Part shown: piece after piece, positions 20,569 through 33,023 of the stretch
Numbering within the stretch: the stretch's first letter is position 1
Layout of the letters: each line of letters opens with the position of its first letter
Assembly: GCA_025435555.1 (NCBI GenBank)
Contig: JAIWWG010000005.1
Span: forward strand, 186,001 to 250,000
Source: Chytriomyces cf. hyalinus JEL632
Taxonomy: Eukaryota > Chytridiomycota > Chytridiomycetes > Chytridiales > Chytriomycetaceae
Direction of reading: 5' to 3'
DNA: 64,000 nt
Position numbers and translations under genes: made by a program
The notes under the pieces: model-generated
What the model saw: only the letters and a program-made list of their open reading frames with translations
Database searches by the model: none
What the model was told of the DNA's origin: nothing

Positions 20569-22194
20569 ATGCTCGCCGACCCACCGCCCACCTCCACAAC
20601 ATCGCTCGTCGTCGGCGTTCTCATCTGCATCCTTATGAATGCGTGCTCGTCATTTGGCGTCAATCTGCAGGCGTTGGGCCTGCGGAAAGTCTCCACCGAA
20701 CAACCGCTCGTGTTTGACAACGCGGAGACTGACTTGGACTCGGCAGAGGAGAACACTCCGCTGCTTATTCGCTCTTCAACGGGCAGTGACCGTATCCGGC
20801 AATGGGTCGGAGACCATTTGTGGCATATTGGTGCGCGGGGGGCGTTTTTTTTTTGTTCTTTTGATTTGTTGTGTGGTGCTTACTTGTGTTTTCCGCAGGC
20901 TTCATTTGTTACATCATTCCTCAGCTGTTTGGATCTATTATTGCTCTCAACTTCATCAGTCCGATTCTCCTTGCCCCGCTGGGCTCTTCAGGCCTGCTGT
21001 TCAATGTTTTCTTCAGCAGCCTCCTTATTGGAACGAAAGTGGGCGTGTGGGACTGGGTCGCAACCGGTCTGATTATTGCAGGCGGAACCGTTGTGAGCGT
21101 TTTCGGGAATGTGGACGTGTTGATCAAAGGTTTCGTATCTTATATTTCCAACATCGTATCAGAAATAAGCGCGGCGACTTTTTTTTTTAAAAAAATGTGT
21201 CCCTCTCCTCTTTGACACAGACTTTCCAACACTGTTGAAAACAATGGCGTCTACTCTGTTCATCGTCTACTTTTCCGTTATTGGAATTCTGCTCATTTTC
21301 TGCTTTGGTCTCGCGCTGACGCTCGAAATTCGGAAATCGAAAATGTTGTCTGTCGTGCTTGGATCAGACGAAGATGTTCAGCAGCAGTCTGTTCAGTATG
21401 AGGAAGGACGGTTGGAAGATGCTGAAACGGATGATGCCGCCATGCAAAGAGCAGAGGGGCTCAGTCATCCAGGGACGGGAGCTGTGAATGGAAGAGTCGC
21501 TGATGCTACCAAATTTGACAACCATATTGGGTTCTTGTTTGCGTCTGCTGGAGGAATTTCAGGTACTTGTCCTGATGTATTTGGTTTAAAAAAAATTTTT
21601 TTTTTATTCAACCTTTTTTTCGCAAACGCCAGCATCCATGACCCTGGCGCTTGTTAAATGTGGGCTGAACTTGCTTGCTATGAGTGATGAGCTTTCGTCG
21701 GAAGAAATTGTGACGTCGGTTGCTCTTTTTGTTTGCCTGGCGATTTCTGTTGTTCTTCAGGTGAGGCGCTTTTAAATTTGACGCGATTTTGCTCACAGAT
21801 GTCCAACTTACTTACTCGCCGCCCGTACGTAACTCCCTTCTCTGATGCATTGAAAGTTGGTTACCTTGAACAAGGGTGGGTGCTTCTCACTTTTTTTTTT
21901 TTTTTTTTTTTTTTGGTCTTCAAGCGCAATTATCCGATGATGGCTAAATCTTTTCTCCACCTCCCCTCAAAAGCAATCGTGTTTATTTCGCCTTTAATTG
22001 CAATCCCTGTGTTTTACACATTCTTCACCACGCTGAGCGTCAGTAACACGCTGGTTGTGATGTACTCCATCCCAGATCTGGAGCTTCCTGCCGAAATCGC
22101 CTTTACAATTCAGATGGCGATCCTTGGTGTCAGTGTGATTGTGGGAGGAGTCTGGGTGCTCAGTTATTCGTCGTTTGTGGGAGATAAAAAGTAG
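20569..22194 (+). CDS. Second NIPA-like (DUF803-type) membrane transporter
   Basis: Start ATG 20569. Exons read as several hydrophobic blocks: TSLVVGVLICILMNACSSFG with the NIPA-like first helix, FICYIIPQLFGSIIALNFIS, PILLAPLGSSGLLFNVFFSS, VWDWVATGLIIAGGTVVSVF, STLFIVYFSVIGILLIFCFG, SVALFVCLAISVVLQ, and a final pair AIVFISPLIAIPVFYTFFTT and MAILGVSVIVGGVWVLSYSS. An acidic loop inserted after helix 1 and another after the central helices are not seen in the copy at 9624. The signature ISPILLAPLGSSGLLFN parallels FVPAILVTPLGAISVV of that copy. Mg2+ transport is inferred from family only. One intron includes a 24-T run (21891-21914). Confidence 0.68.
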
Positions 22195-22432
22195 CAAAAG
22201 CTGTTTAATAATGTAGATTTTTTCCAGTTTCCATTTGGGGGAGGTCTTTTTTTTGAAGTTTGTTTTGGGTTTTTTATGAGCTAATTTGTTCACATTTTTT
22301 TCTGAAGTAATGAAAGGAGCACCGTGAAACAAATGGTTTCCTGAAACATTTGCAACAGCTGCTTGACACGAGCAAACAAAAAAAGGTCTTCAACTTCCAA
22401 ATACCTACCTACCACACTACCCTTCAAGCATC

Positions 22433-23422
22433 ATGACCGACGTGACGATGGCACTGAATTACAGCACCTTTGGGAACTTTCTTCTGGCCATGGCCTTTGA
22501 AAACAACATTCGCGGAAGTTTGACGGCGGTAGAAAAGCTGATGCAGAACGGAGGTGGTGCCCAGAGCAAGACAACGGCTGCCATGATTCTCTTTTGCAAC
22601 ATTGTCTCGATGGGTACCATTGCTACGTTTGCATGTCTGCGGCCATTCAACCCGCTCAACTGTGTCCTACTGGGAGAGTTGACCAACATCTTCTTTCACA
22701 TTTACATGGTTTCTTTCTGTAAGTTTCCTTTTCGTTTACTTGGGGCGGGCTGGGATGAAAAGATTCACGTCAACTGACACGCTACCACATGTTTAGCTGC
22801 ATTTTTGTTGTTCAAAACATGGATCATTACTTCAAAAAATGTATGGTTCTTGGGCCTCAGCATCATTCTCTTGCTTCTACGAACAGCGTTTGCACTGTTT
22901 GATTTGCGCGTATCATACTACCAAGTCGTTGCCGGCACAAGCACTTGCACACTCACATCGGATACAACGAGCCCAATCGCATACGTGAGCACCGACATTC
23001 TCGCCGACCTGATTTGTACCATTGCTGCATGCATCATGGCCTACACACACCAAACAAACTTGGATTTACGCAACGTGTTTGCCGTTTTCGCCACTGAAAA
23101 TGTTCTCCGATCCGGATTCATGCTCGCAGACAATTTGTTAAACTTGTACTTGTACACTGTGGGGAGTATGAACCCGGCCATTTACTTTTGTTATGGGTTG
23201 CAAATGTATGTGACGGCGCAGGCGCTTAATTCCGAGTTTAACTGGGTGGGTGCACGTACGCGGGCTGTTATGGGTGCGATGGCGAGGATGGATGAGGAGA
23301 ACAAGGGACGGCGGGATGCTGAGAGGATGGCGACTGTTGGGTCCGAGTCGAGTTATGCCGTGGATGGGCAGATGACGTCGCAGAATAGCGGGTTTCGTGT
23401 GATGAAGATTTACAATCATTGA
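22433..23422 (+). CDS. Seven-pass membrane protein, unknown family, paralogue 1
   Basis: Start ATG 22433, one clear intron (about 22719-22797). The hydrophobic plot gives about seven segments: FGNFLLAMAF, AAMILFCNIVSMGTIATFAC, VLLGELTNIFFHIYMVSF, FLGLSIILLLLRTAFALFDL, STDILADLICTIAACIMAY, VLRSGFMLADNLLNLYLYTV and NPAIYFCYGLQMYVTAQAL. A basic/acidic cytoplasmic tail of about 60 residues follows. The last helix begins NPAIYF, reminiscent of the GPCR NPxxY, but the other rhodopsin-type landmarks are missing, so I do not call it a GPCR. The gene at 23792 shares topology and motifs (TWxxxSxNxxxxG, RxxxAxxDLxxS, AxxxYxxxLNSEF). Confidence 0.65.
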
Positions 23423-23513
23423 GAGAGGTTGTTTTGTGTTTGTTTTTGTAAAAGTAAACTGTTGTTGTTTAACGCATGAAGACGATGAGTTTACTTTTCC
23501 TAGCACCTTCTCC

Positions 23514-23650
23514 CCACGCATCCACGGCATATCCACGCATCCATCCACGCATCCACCCACGGTCTCTCGACGGTCTCTCCACGGCATATCCAGTCTCTCC
23601 ACCGTGATATCCACCGTGGTATTCGGCATCGACATTCGGCATTCGATCCG
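23514..23650. repeat. Degenerate minisatellite (CCACGCAT / CCACGGCATAT units)
   Basis: About 135 bases of overlapping short units: CACGCATCCACGGCATATC, CACGCATCCATCCACGCATC, then GGTCTCTC repeated four times with CGACG or CACGG spacers, then ATATCCACCGTG twice and ATTCGGCATCGAC/ATTCGGCATTCGA. It lies in the spacer between the two seven-pass paralogues and is not coding in any convincing frame. Confidence 0.75.
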
Positions 23651-23791
23651 AGTCAAACACGTCAAACGCAAATGCGCAGCTGATGAAATAAATGTTCCCC
23701 AAACTGTTTTTTTGAGTATAAAAAATTAATAGTGGCACCCTTCAAGCCTGTTCATTCAATTCCCATTTTGGTTTTTACACAATCTTTCAAA

Positions 23792-24867
23792 ATGTCCGTG
23801 ACACACACCGTCGCGCTCGTCGTGTTTGGCATGGCCCTCGAGAGCAGCGCACGCGGTCTCATTGCTGCCACGCAACGCATCTTCACCGCATCCACGGGCC
23901 ACCTCTTCACACGGCTCATTGCTGCGTGCAACCTGTTTCTCATCGTCCAGATCAGCTTCAACGTTGTCGGATACTTTACTTCCTCGGTAGCCTTCTGCGC
24001 AGTCGTCGGCATGGTCAGCACTACGGCATTCCATGCTGCCATGACCACATTTGGTACGGTGACCTTGTTTGTTGCGGTGGTGGTGGTGTCTTCGCCGATA
24101 TCTGAAAAATCTTGTGGGCTTTCATTTTCAATTTCCAAAAACAGACGCATACTTGCTGCACAAGACATGGGTGATGAGCACCAACCGTTACTTGACTGGA
24201 GGCATTGCGATCCTTCTCCTTCTGAGCAGAGCGTGCTGGGCTGTTGCGGATCTTGCCCTGTCGCGGGCGTACATTGACGACAGCAACACATGCATGGGCT
24301 GGAACCAGAACCAGCTGACGGCAGTAGGGTACGTGTAGTTGTTTAGCCTGGATGTTGGTGTTGGATGGGGGGGCGGGGGGGGGGGGGGGGGGGGGAGGGT
24401 GGCCATGTGGGGGATCCTTGTCTAATTGTCATTTTAATCGCGCAACCTCAAATTGGCAGTTTCACAACGGTCGAGGTCGTTTGCGACGTCATCTGCACAG
24501 CCTTTGCCGTCATTGTCGGTCTGTCGCTGTGGCAGAGCGATAACGCAAAGCCGCTTGGCGCCATTCTTGTCTCAGAGAACGGTGAGTCTGCTTCTTTGGC
24601 TGTCTTGCCTGTGCCTGACTGACTCTACTCTCTCTATCGGCAGTCGTTCGCTCCTTTGTCATTCTCGTCATCCAGACGGTCTTTCTTCTGCTCTACTGCA
24701 ACGTCATCAGTCTCGGCAGCGGAGAGGGAAACTTCTGGGTCCTGAACGCGGCACAGGTTTACATATACTCGCTTGCCTTAAACTCAGAGTTCTTTTTGGT
24801 CAAGGCGAGGTCAAAGGCGGTTGGCATTGCCCAAGCTGATGATGCTGAGAGTGTTTATGACAACTAA
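23792..24867 (+). CDS. Seven-pass membrane protein, unknown family, paralogue 2
   Basis: Start ATG 23792. Exons are joined over introns near 24052-24145, 24328-24458 and 24582-24643. Membrane segments include VALVVFGMALESSARGLIA, LIAACNLFLIVQISFNVVGY, VAFCAVVGMVSTTAFHAAM, LTGGIAILLLLSRACWAVAD, VEVVCDVICTAFAVIVGLSL, SFVILVIQTVFLLLYCNVIS and AAQVYIYSLALNSEFFLVK. Shared motifs with the upstream gene (HKTWVMSTNRYLTGG vs FKTWIITSKNVWFLG; SLALNSEFFLV vs AQALNSEFNWV) show tandem duplication. The second intron contains a 29-base G run (24367-24395). Function unknown; the paralogues have diverged strongly outside the helices. Confidence 0.65.
24367..24395 (+). repeat. Poly-G tract in an intron
   Basis: A run of 29 bases, all G except one C and at most one other break, within an intron of the second seven-pass gene. 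Such runs are prone to slippage and to sequencing error. Confidence 0.85.
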
Positions 24868-24979
24868 GCCGCGGTTTCTTTTGCACGGAATTTTGGAAGA
24901 CAGTTGTATGTAATAAAGGAATTGGTCGTTTGTTTGAGTTTGACTTTATTTAAATTACATGCTAAAGTGCGCTGCGGTC

Positions 24980-25979
<1,000 letters not shown>

Positions 25980-25980
25980 G

Positions 25981-26669
25981 AGTCTGTTCATATAAAGCAA
26001 TGTTATCGTAAATAAAGAATAATTCGGGAATGTTTGAACATTGCTGCACTGTTATCACACACGAGACGTTCGAATGCCTGTCAGGAGGGTTGTTCTGACA
26101 GGATAGATTCTAGGTGCTCCCAGCTGGGTGTATGGGCGAAGACAAAGCTGCACCAAGCAGAAAATGTGGCGGTCATTGTCTGCGTTGACGCACTGGACAT
26201 TGACAGTTCTGCTTTCTCACTCTTGCACCCCTGTTTCTGATCAACTGCACCGCGCCTGACCTTTCTTATCAGTCAAGTGTGCGGGTGACAACTTGTGAAC
26301 TGTATGCACACACGTGAGTCCACAATTGGACCACTGGCACAAATCTGAATGCTGTTACGTTTTCGCGCAAAGTTTCGATTTGAGCTGCCCCTTCCAACAC
26401 AGGCGCCCAGGTTCGAGGATAACTGCAACGAGACAGGTCGCAAATTTGCACTGGGTTTACCTCGGCGGTTGTTTTGTCTTAATTGTGAGTGCCGCATTGT
26501 TGGTGTATGCGTGGCAACAGATGTGCGTATATCGGTCTGTGAATTGCGCGTGGACATTACTTGGAACGAGTTTCAGTTTTGGATCAAACGATGCCTTTTA
26601 ATTCTAAAGAATTGCAAAGCGACTTCGCGATACTGTGTGAGGGCAGAGACGCTGTTGCGGAGGCGCAGA
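25981..26669. other. Intergenic stretch, about 690 bases
   Basis: It lies between H3 copy B and the 3' end of the dynein light chain (convergent). It contains the H3 polyadenylation signal near 26010 and no gene I can support; open frames here have no motif and no homologous neighbour. Confidence 0.4.
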
Positions 26670-27155
26670 CTACGTATGATGTGGATTCTGAAGGACGATG
26701 AGAATATAATCCTTGTCTGCGGAATAGTTTCGAGTGAGATTGACAGGGAATCGATTTCAGTGAAACAAGTACGAAACCTGGCGCCACCATGATTTCGTGT
26801 TTCTTTGATCTTATTCTGAGGAACGTCAGGTCGTTCTGCGCGTCATCGCAAGTGCGCCTCAGTAAACTCTCCGAATCACGGCCCGTAACTGCACGAGAGG
26901 TTTACCTGTGGATCCAGGTCCCGCACGACGCTCCGTGCCTTCGCCGCCAACTGAGTGATCAGCGCAGCGTGCTGGATTGTCTTGTCTGGCTCGAGCGTGG
27001 TTCTGATGGGGATGCCTTCCATGTTGACAATGACGATGCCTTCGACGCCCTTGTGCGATGACAGGCGTTTGATTGTCTCTTCCACTTCGCTCTAAGAGAG
27101 CACCGAGAGTGAGCGTGTGTGTGTGTGTTGTGTCAGCGGGGAGGTTCCTTACCAT
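26670..27155 (-). CDS. DYNLRB: Dynein light chain, roadblock type
   Basis: Four exons: 27155-27153 (just the ATG), 27091-26906, 26835-26778 and 26716-26670. They sum to 294 nt, 97 aa, the usual family length. The spliced product reads [83 protein letters not shown]. This matches the roadblock/LC7 fold throughout. It dimerises on the dynein intermediate chain and serves cytoplasmic and intraflagellar dynein. Intron 1 splits the start codon exon from everything else and contains a GT-dinucleotide run. Yeasts lack this gene; flagellated fungi keep it. Confidence 0.93.
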
Positions 27156-27278
27156 TGTTTTGCGAGTTGGTTATTGGACAATCACATCACAACTTGTTCG
27201 TAAATATTTAAATAAATCCAACTGGTCCTTTATAGCAACAACAGCTGTCGTAACCGTTTTTTGGCATTGAACGGCGCC

Positions 27279-30200
27279 TTAAACTTTGAATTTGTGAAAG
27301 AAAGACGCAACCTTCCCCTCCTCTCTCTCAGGTATAAATCCACTCACGTGGACTTGCCGCGACTTGGTCTTCCCGATGCACGCTAACAACAGAATCAGCT
27401 GCGCGTTACTATTAGTCCGAAAAGGTATTCTTACATTTCAGGATGGTAAGTGCTGCGTCCACAGGGTCTGCTTCCACCGGCAGGTCCGCTGGAATCCAAC
27501 GTCATGTTCAGCATTCAACATAACTCTACCGATATAGAAAGAGCAGCAACGAACCTGGTCCATCTGCGTATCCATTCCGAACGAGAATTTGGAGCATTTT
27601 AGGCGCAAATTCAGTGCTCATGACAATGACGTTGCTAATGTTGTGCCATTCTTCGTCCGTGATTGCGTTGGAGACGCTCAACTCACTAAACTGGACAACT
27701 GTTCGTTTGAAAGCAAAAGAGCAACATTAAGAAACAAAAACAAACAACTCGCGCATCAAACAATACACGTACGTTTGATTTCAACGTCCTTGCTTACAAC
27801 ACTCCAAACTGGTTTCATGTACTTTTCGACAAGTTTCGGCGGTTCTTTTTCGAATCGATCCACCAAGCACAACACTTTACGCGAGATTGCCTTTTCCGGG
27901 GAAACTACAAAAAAAAAGGATGGGTCTGGGTCTTCGTTTTTTGGAAAAGCATCGTTGAGTAAGTTGTGCGTACCTGCTCCATAAACAAGCTTCATGAGAC
28001 CCTCTACCCACGCCTTTGCTTTCTCTGGCGCTCCTTCCAAAGTGAACTCAAGTTCTCTGAACTTGGAACCGGACTTTCCCTTTTCTCGAGGAACGCACGC
28101 ATAAACTTTGACGTCCGTTTTCCCGGCTGTACATTCGGCTTTAACAATTCGGCGAAGTTCCAGTTGCGGGAACACTGGCTTGTTTGCTGAAGGTTGTAGT
28201 TTGCGTTAGTGCTGTTTGATATTTCCGTTTCATGAATGGGGAATTTACATTTCTTGTCCACACACGCCAATTGCATGTTGTCTAAGCGCAGCTGGCATTT
28301 TGACTTTTCATGAACTGCATCGACCAACATCTGTTCATCAACACACGGCGTGGTTAGTTACCATCTCGGCAAATGCTTTACCTCCCCTACCTCTTCTGCT
28401 GAAGGCATTGCCACCTTGGCGGCTTGTTCATCCGGCTTCTTTTTAACTTGAGTGGCGGAATCTGTGGATACATTCTGATTGGCTACCGCGGTCACAGTTT
28501 CTGTCTTTGCTTTTTCCTGAAGTCTCAGTTTTTCTTTTTCGGCGGGCGTCGGTTGCAGCGTCACGCCGGAGACAGCCTCTACCTTCGCGGGGGTAACAGT
28601 GACAGGAACGACCGAGCTTTTACCAACAGTTGACGTAATACTGGACCTACTCTTTTCCTGCCCAAGAGCCGCCGTAAGGTTATGATTGGAGCTGCGGAAA
28701 GCGCCTGGTTGAGCGGCCCAGAGTTCCTTGGGGCTGACTGCCTCTTCGTGTACCCCACTTTCTCTTGATTTGCTTAGCACGCTGTTTTGTGTGTTGATGG
28801 TGGGTTGTCGGGCGGATGCCGCCAATTCGTCGGCTTTCATTTGATCCATCGCGTTCATAAATTTGGATTTCTTTGGCGCTGGGTCAACGGCTGTGGGGTT
28901 CACATTTGGAAGCACTGCTGTCGCTGTTGCTTGCGCTTTGGGTGGTTCTGATAAACCTGTATTTTGTTCGAGTTTTATCGACGACGCTTCTGTGGGCGTC
29001 GCCATGGACTGCGGTTTGTCAATAGGTACAGCTGCCATAACTTCTGAAGCCTTCGAAACAGACTGGTCTTGACCTCCGACAGAATTCGCTGAAACTGCAG
29101 TGTTTGCTCCTGATGGAAGAACAGCCTCGGATGAGGCCGACTTCTTCTGTGGAGTTTCTTTTTTCTCTTGGGCCATATTAAGAAGACTCTTTTTGGAGTC
29201 CGAGCTTATGCTCGCTGCTTTCGAATCCACCGCTTTGTTAATCGGCACGGTCGTGAGCGCATCTTTCGCGAGGCTGTCTTTTGATTTCGACTGTTCACCT
29301 GCATGTTTGGGGTCATCTGCTTTTGGAACAGACACTGCGACCATTTCAGTGCGACTTGTCCGAGTGTCTTTTCCGAGACCTTCTGTTGATGCCGGTTTCA
29401 GAACTTGTATCACATGGTTGGCTGTGGAGATTGGTGTTTTGATTTCTTCCACAGTTGCAACAGGTGCCGCATGCACATTTTCTTCGCTTTTTAGCTTCGT
29501 CGGGTTGTTGAAGTCCTTGGAAAGGGATGCGACTGAGGCTTTCATGGAAACAGGCCGACTGCCTTGTCGTGAGTTTAGAGAAAGTTTTGAACTCAATGAA
29601 GGTTTTGAGCTCGCATCAGGTGTTGGTGGAGCTGCTGTGCTTGGTAGCGGAGCGACCTTTGACGATGTGGGTGCTGTGACTGGCACTTGGTCTGCGGACA
29701 TCACACTCCTTGACTTTTGTGAAGCAATCGACTCGTTGGAGGTTTGCTCGCGCGGTTTGATATCATGCGTGGCAGTTTGGGTAGTCATGGGTGTACTGGC
29801 ATTTACGCTATTCTCGGGTTCTTGAGCAGTGCTCGCGGTAGGAAGAATGCCGGTATTTGTTGGTGTTTCGGGTTTTCGATCCACCGCAGACTCTTTTAGA
29901 GATGATTTCGATGTCAAAGCATCGCTGCTTGCCTTGCGCGATTCGTTGGCATGTGGGTTGTGAATTGGACTTTCATTGTCGGTTACCGCTGGTTTTTCAG
30001 CCAACGGTTTCAAGGATTGCCTGCTTGACTTTGCCGATTTTGACTCTGGTTCCCTTTGAATCGAGTTGTCCATGTCGGAACGGGAAGGTTTTACCGACTT
30101 TTGCGATTCTGCGGAAATGCTGTGATGCGATGATCCAGTCATTTTTTCAACAACAGCTTTCATCCCCAACGTGAGCGACTTGGCGGACATGTGCTTCTTT

Positions 30201-33023
30201 TGAGAAGTCCCAGAAGAATGGTCGGTGTCTTCTTCTTGAAGACGATCCATCGACGGTTTTAGCGATGCTGGCTTTGATTCATTCAAACTAGACTTGAGGA
30301 CTTCATCCGAGGCTCTGGTTTCTGAATTTGAATTTGTTTTGCTGTCTTGATCACGGTCGTGACCGCTTCTTAGTTTTAGAAACAATGAAGATGAACTTGT
30401 AGATGCGGATTTGCTGCTGGAATTGAAGATTTTTGAACTTTTCCGTTCTCCGGTCGATGCATCACGTGGTGCGCTGGTAACTGACTCTCGGCTATGATTC
30501 GCGGAGGTTGGGCTTATGGAAGCATCCTGAGTTGCCTTTTTCCGAGGGGATGACTCTCGCTGCGAGTGGATACTTTCTTCAACTGCTTTGGAAGGTGTGG
30601 AACGAGTCTCTGCAAGGATAACAGTTTCCGACGGCGCAAGAGGATAAGAAGCGGTAGTCACCATCTCTTTGGATTCAGCTGCCCAGGCATTCATCAAAAT
30701 ATCCGTTTCTGCAACGATTGAGCCTTTTTGTAACACTGCAGCTTGTTTCAATGAATCTTGGCTGGTACGAGATGATTTTGGTGTTTGCTGCTGCGAAACA
30801 GACTCGGGTAATACTTTATCTGTAGTTTGACCCGTGTTTTCCGACGCGGAGGGTTTCGATTCAAAGACGTGTACAGGTTCAGCTACTGGCATTATCACTG
30901 GCTCGCCCCAATTGGGCTCCTCTAAACCGTCAATAGCAAGGGCTGCAATCGGAGTAAGAGATCTTACGACAGGCAGCGAAGCAGTTTCGGATGAAAGACT
31001 TTTTGTTGACGCAGCCAGTTCCTCTCTGGACTTGGACAGCATAGTTTTGAAAGAATCCAGAATGGGGTTCGAGTCCATTTCTGACGGTTCTGTGTCTGGT
31101 TCTGTGACCATTGATTGTCGTTCGAGCAGTTTAAGGTATGATGCCTCTTTTTTGTCTTCCTTCGTTGGCGCAAGCGAGCTTTCGCCTGGCGGCTCGAATG
31201 TCTTGGCGTCCATGTCACGTACTGGAATGGATTCACTGGCCATGTCAGGTTGCCGCGTGGACGCGTCAGAACCTCGCCGACCCCACTCGTTGTACAACTG
31301 CTTCTTTTCTGCAGCAAGCCATTCGTCACTATCAGTTAATGGCTGACTCTGTTGAATGCTGTCCAGCGAAGTCTGTTCTTCGTTTGCAATGTTCCTAGCT
31401 GAAGATGGGGTTTTTGGCGCAGCATCAGCCGCTGAAGCCCAAGCATCCACTTCCTCGCCCAAATCCAGCGTTGGAATCACTTTTACCCTGCTAGGACTTG
31501 GCTCCGCCTTTGCCGGCGAATCAGCCGGTATATCAGCAAACATTGGACTCTTGAAGCCTAAATTCGACAAATCGGGAGATTGATTTGCGCTGTCCTTTCG
31601 GAATCGCCGACGCTCAGCCGCGCTCATCATCATTGTCCCTTTGACGGGCGATGATACCATGGACAGCCCTTCAAACGCAGCTAGTCCGCTTTCTGAGTTG
31701 AAAACGCGTTCTTTTTCAATGGCTTTTGAAAACTGGGAGACCATCTTGGATTGGGCTCCCATCCCCGGGACAAGCCCCTTTTGCGCGTTCCGTTCGAGGA
31801 CACCTCTACCGCGGAAACTGAGACCACTGCGCCGGATGACGTTAGCAGTGGCGGTCAAGTTTGGATCGGTGGTTGCTGGTTGGTGTGTTGGTTTCTGGTA
31901 GCGAAGAGTGTATTCTTTGGAAAGACGCAGCGTTTTCGAGTTCATGGCAATGCAGGACGCGTGGGCCGAGTGAATCACATCTTGGCTCGAAACTGCGAGC
32001 GTGTTTTTCCATGTCGCCATTCGGACTGAATTATAGAAGAGATGTGTACGCTTTAGCAATGGTTTTTTGCTTTGCGGAAGAAGGAAGTACGCACCAGTTC
32101 GCGGGAACACACGCGCCAGCGCCTTATGACGGCCCAGGCAGTGTACGGGATCATCAGCTGGATTCGCAATGTTTGCCTTGTTCAAGGGCGGAACCGTTGC
32201 TACATACACTGGCGCAATAATTTCTAACCCCAGCTCCGTAAGCACCACTTGTCTCCCATCTTCTGGATCCATGCCATCGTCAAAAGTTTCGAATTCATTG
32301 TAAGATGAACCGCCAAAGAGATACTCGTCAGAATTTTGCGGTGTCGCTTTGTAAGCTGTCGGAGCCCCCTTCAGTTTCTGAGATTCGAAAGTTGAGTTTT
32401 CGAGTCCTGGAATCAAGATTTCACAACTTGCAAAAAGTCACCTGCTGAAGCGGCTTTAATGATCCCGCCCTTGAATGTGACCTTGAAATAGTTGGAGTGG
32501 AAGATTGCGAGGCCATGTACCCATTGAAGCGTGAAACCACCGGTTCGACTCGCTCTCGCGGCTTGCGGACACGTCCTGATGCACCTTCCTCCCGCAAAAG
32601 AAGTTCTTCGACGGGATTATTGTAGATTGCTCGAGGGATGTAGTCAAGGTCATAGTCGTTGCTGTGTGTAGCGATCTGGGGAGTTTTCAAGGTTAGGATG
32701 GGTTTGCGATCGCATGAGGGGGAGCAAGTACCGCTGCAATTTCAGAGATTGACTTGGAGAGTTGCGCTGCTGATGCAGTTGCGGAAAAGTTGGGCGCGGG
32801 TTCCTTCTTGGTTGCCTTGTTCATGTTGTCTCTGTGAAATATGTACGACGCGTTCTAGAACAAAAAAAGGTGCAAGCATATTTATATTATTTACAGGCAG
32901 ACGTTGTTATTACGCTGTAGTTTCTTTGAATTGGAGATCGGCGGGAATGGGTGTGACGGATACGACTGGTGTGGTTGCTAATGCGGCCGGCTCATGTTGG
33001 TGAACGTCGGTCGGCTTGTCCAT
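27279..33023 (-). CDS. Very long disordered protein, C-terminus resembling a degenerate sphingosine kinase
   Basis: The probable start is ATG 33023; 32824 is an alternative. The central exon (about 32416-28370) alone encodes about 1350 residues, overwhelmingly Ser/Thr/Lys/Ala-rich and disordered. The exception is its first 170 residues, which include TELGLEIIAPVYVATVPP and MATWKNTLAVSSQDVIHSAH. Downstream exons give CQLRLDNMQLACVDKK, PVFPQLELRRIVKAECTAG, FRELEFTLEGAPEKAKAWV and ISRKVLCLVDRFEKEPPKLV, followed by NVIVMSTEFAPKMLQILV. This order resembles the N-terminal PH-like part and first lobe of sphingosine kinases, where NPxxGKG and SGDG should stand; here they are DRFEKEP and MSTE. The large exon joins phase 0 to these exons, but a separate gene starting at 28330 is possible. 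The last ~60 residues are uncertain. Confidence 0.5.

Noticed and set aside
23138-23671. Minus-strand frame spanning the minisatellite
   Set aside because: It overlaps the well-supported seven-pass gene and is built from repeat units.
22433-24867. Seven-pass paralogues as rhodopsin-type GPCRs
   Set aside because: Only an NPAIYF near helix 7 is suggestive. No DRY, no conserved helix 3/6 residues and no cysteine bridge pattern could be seen.
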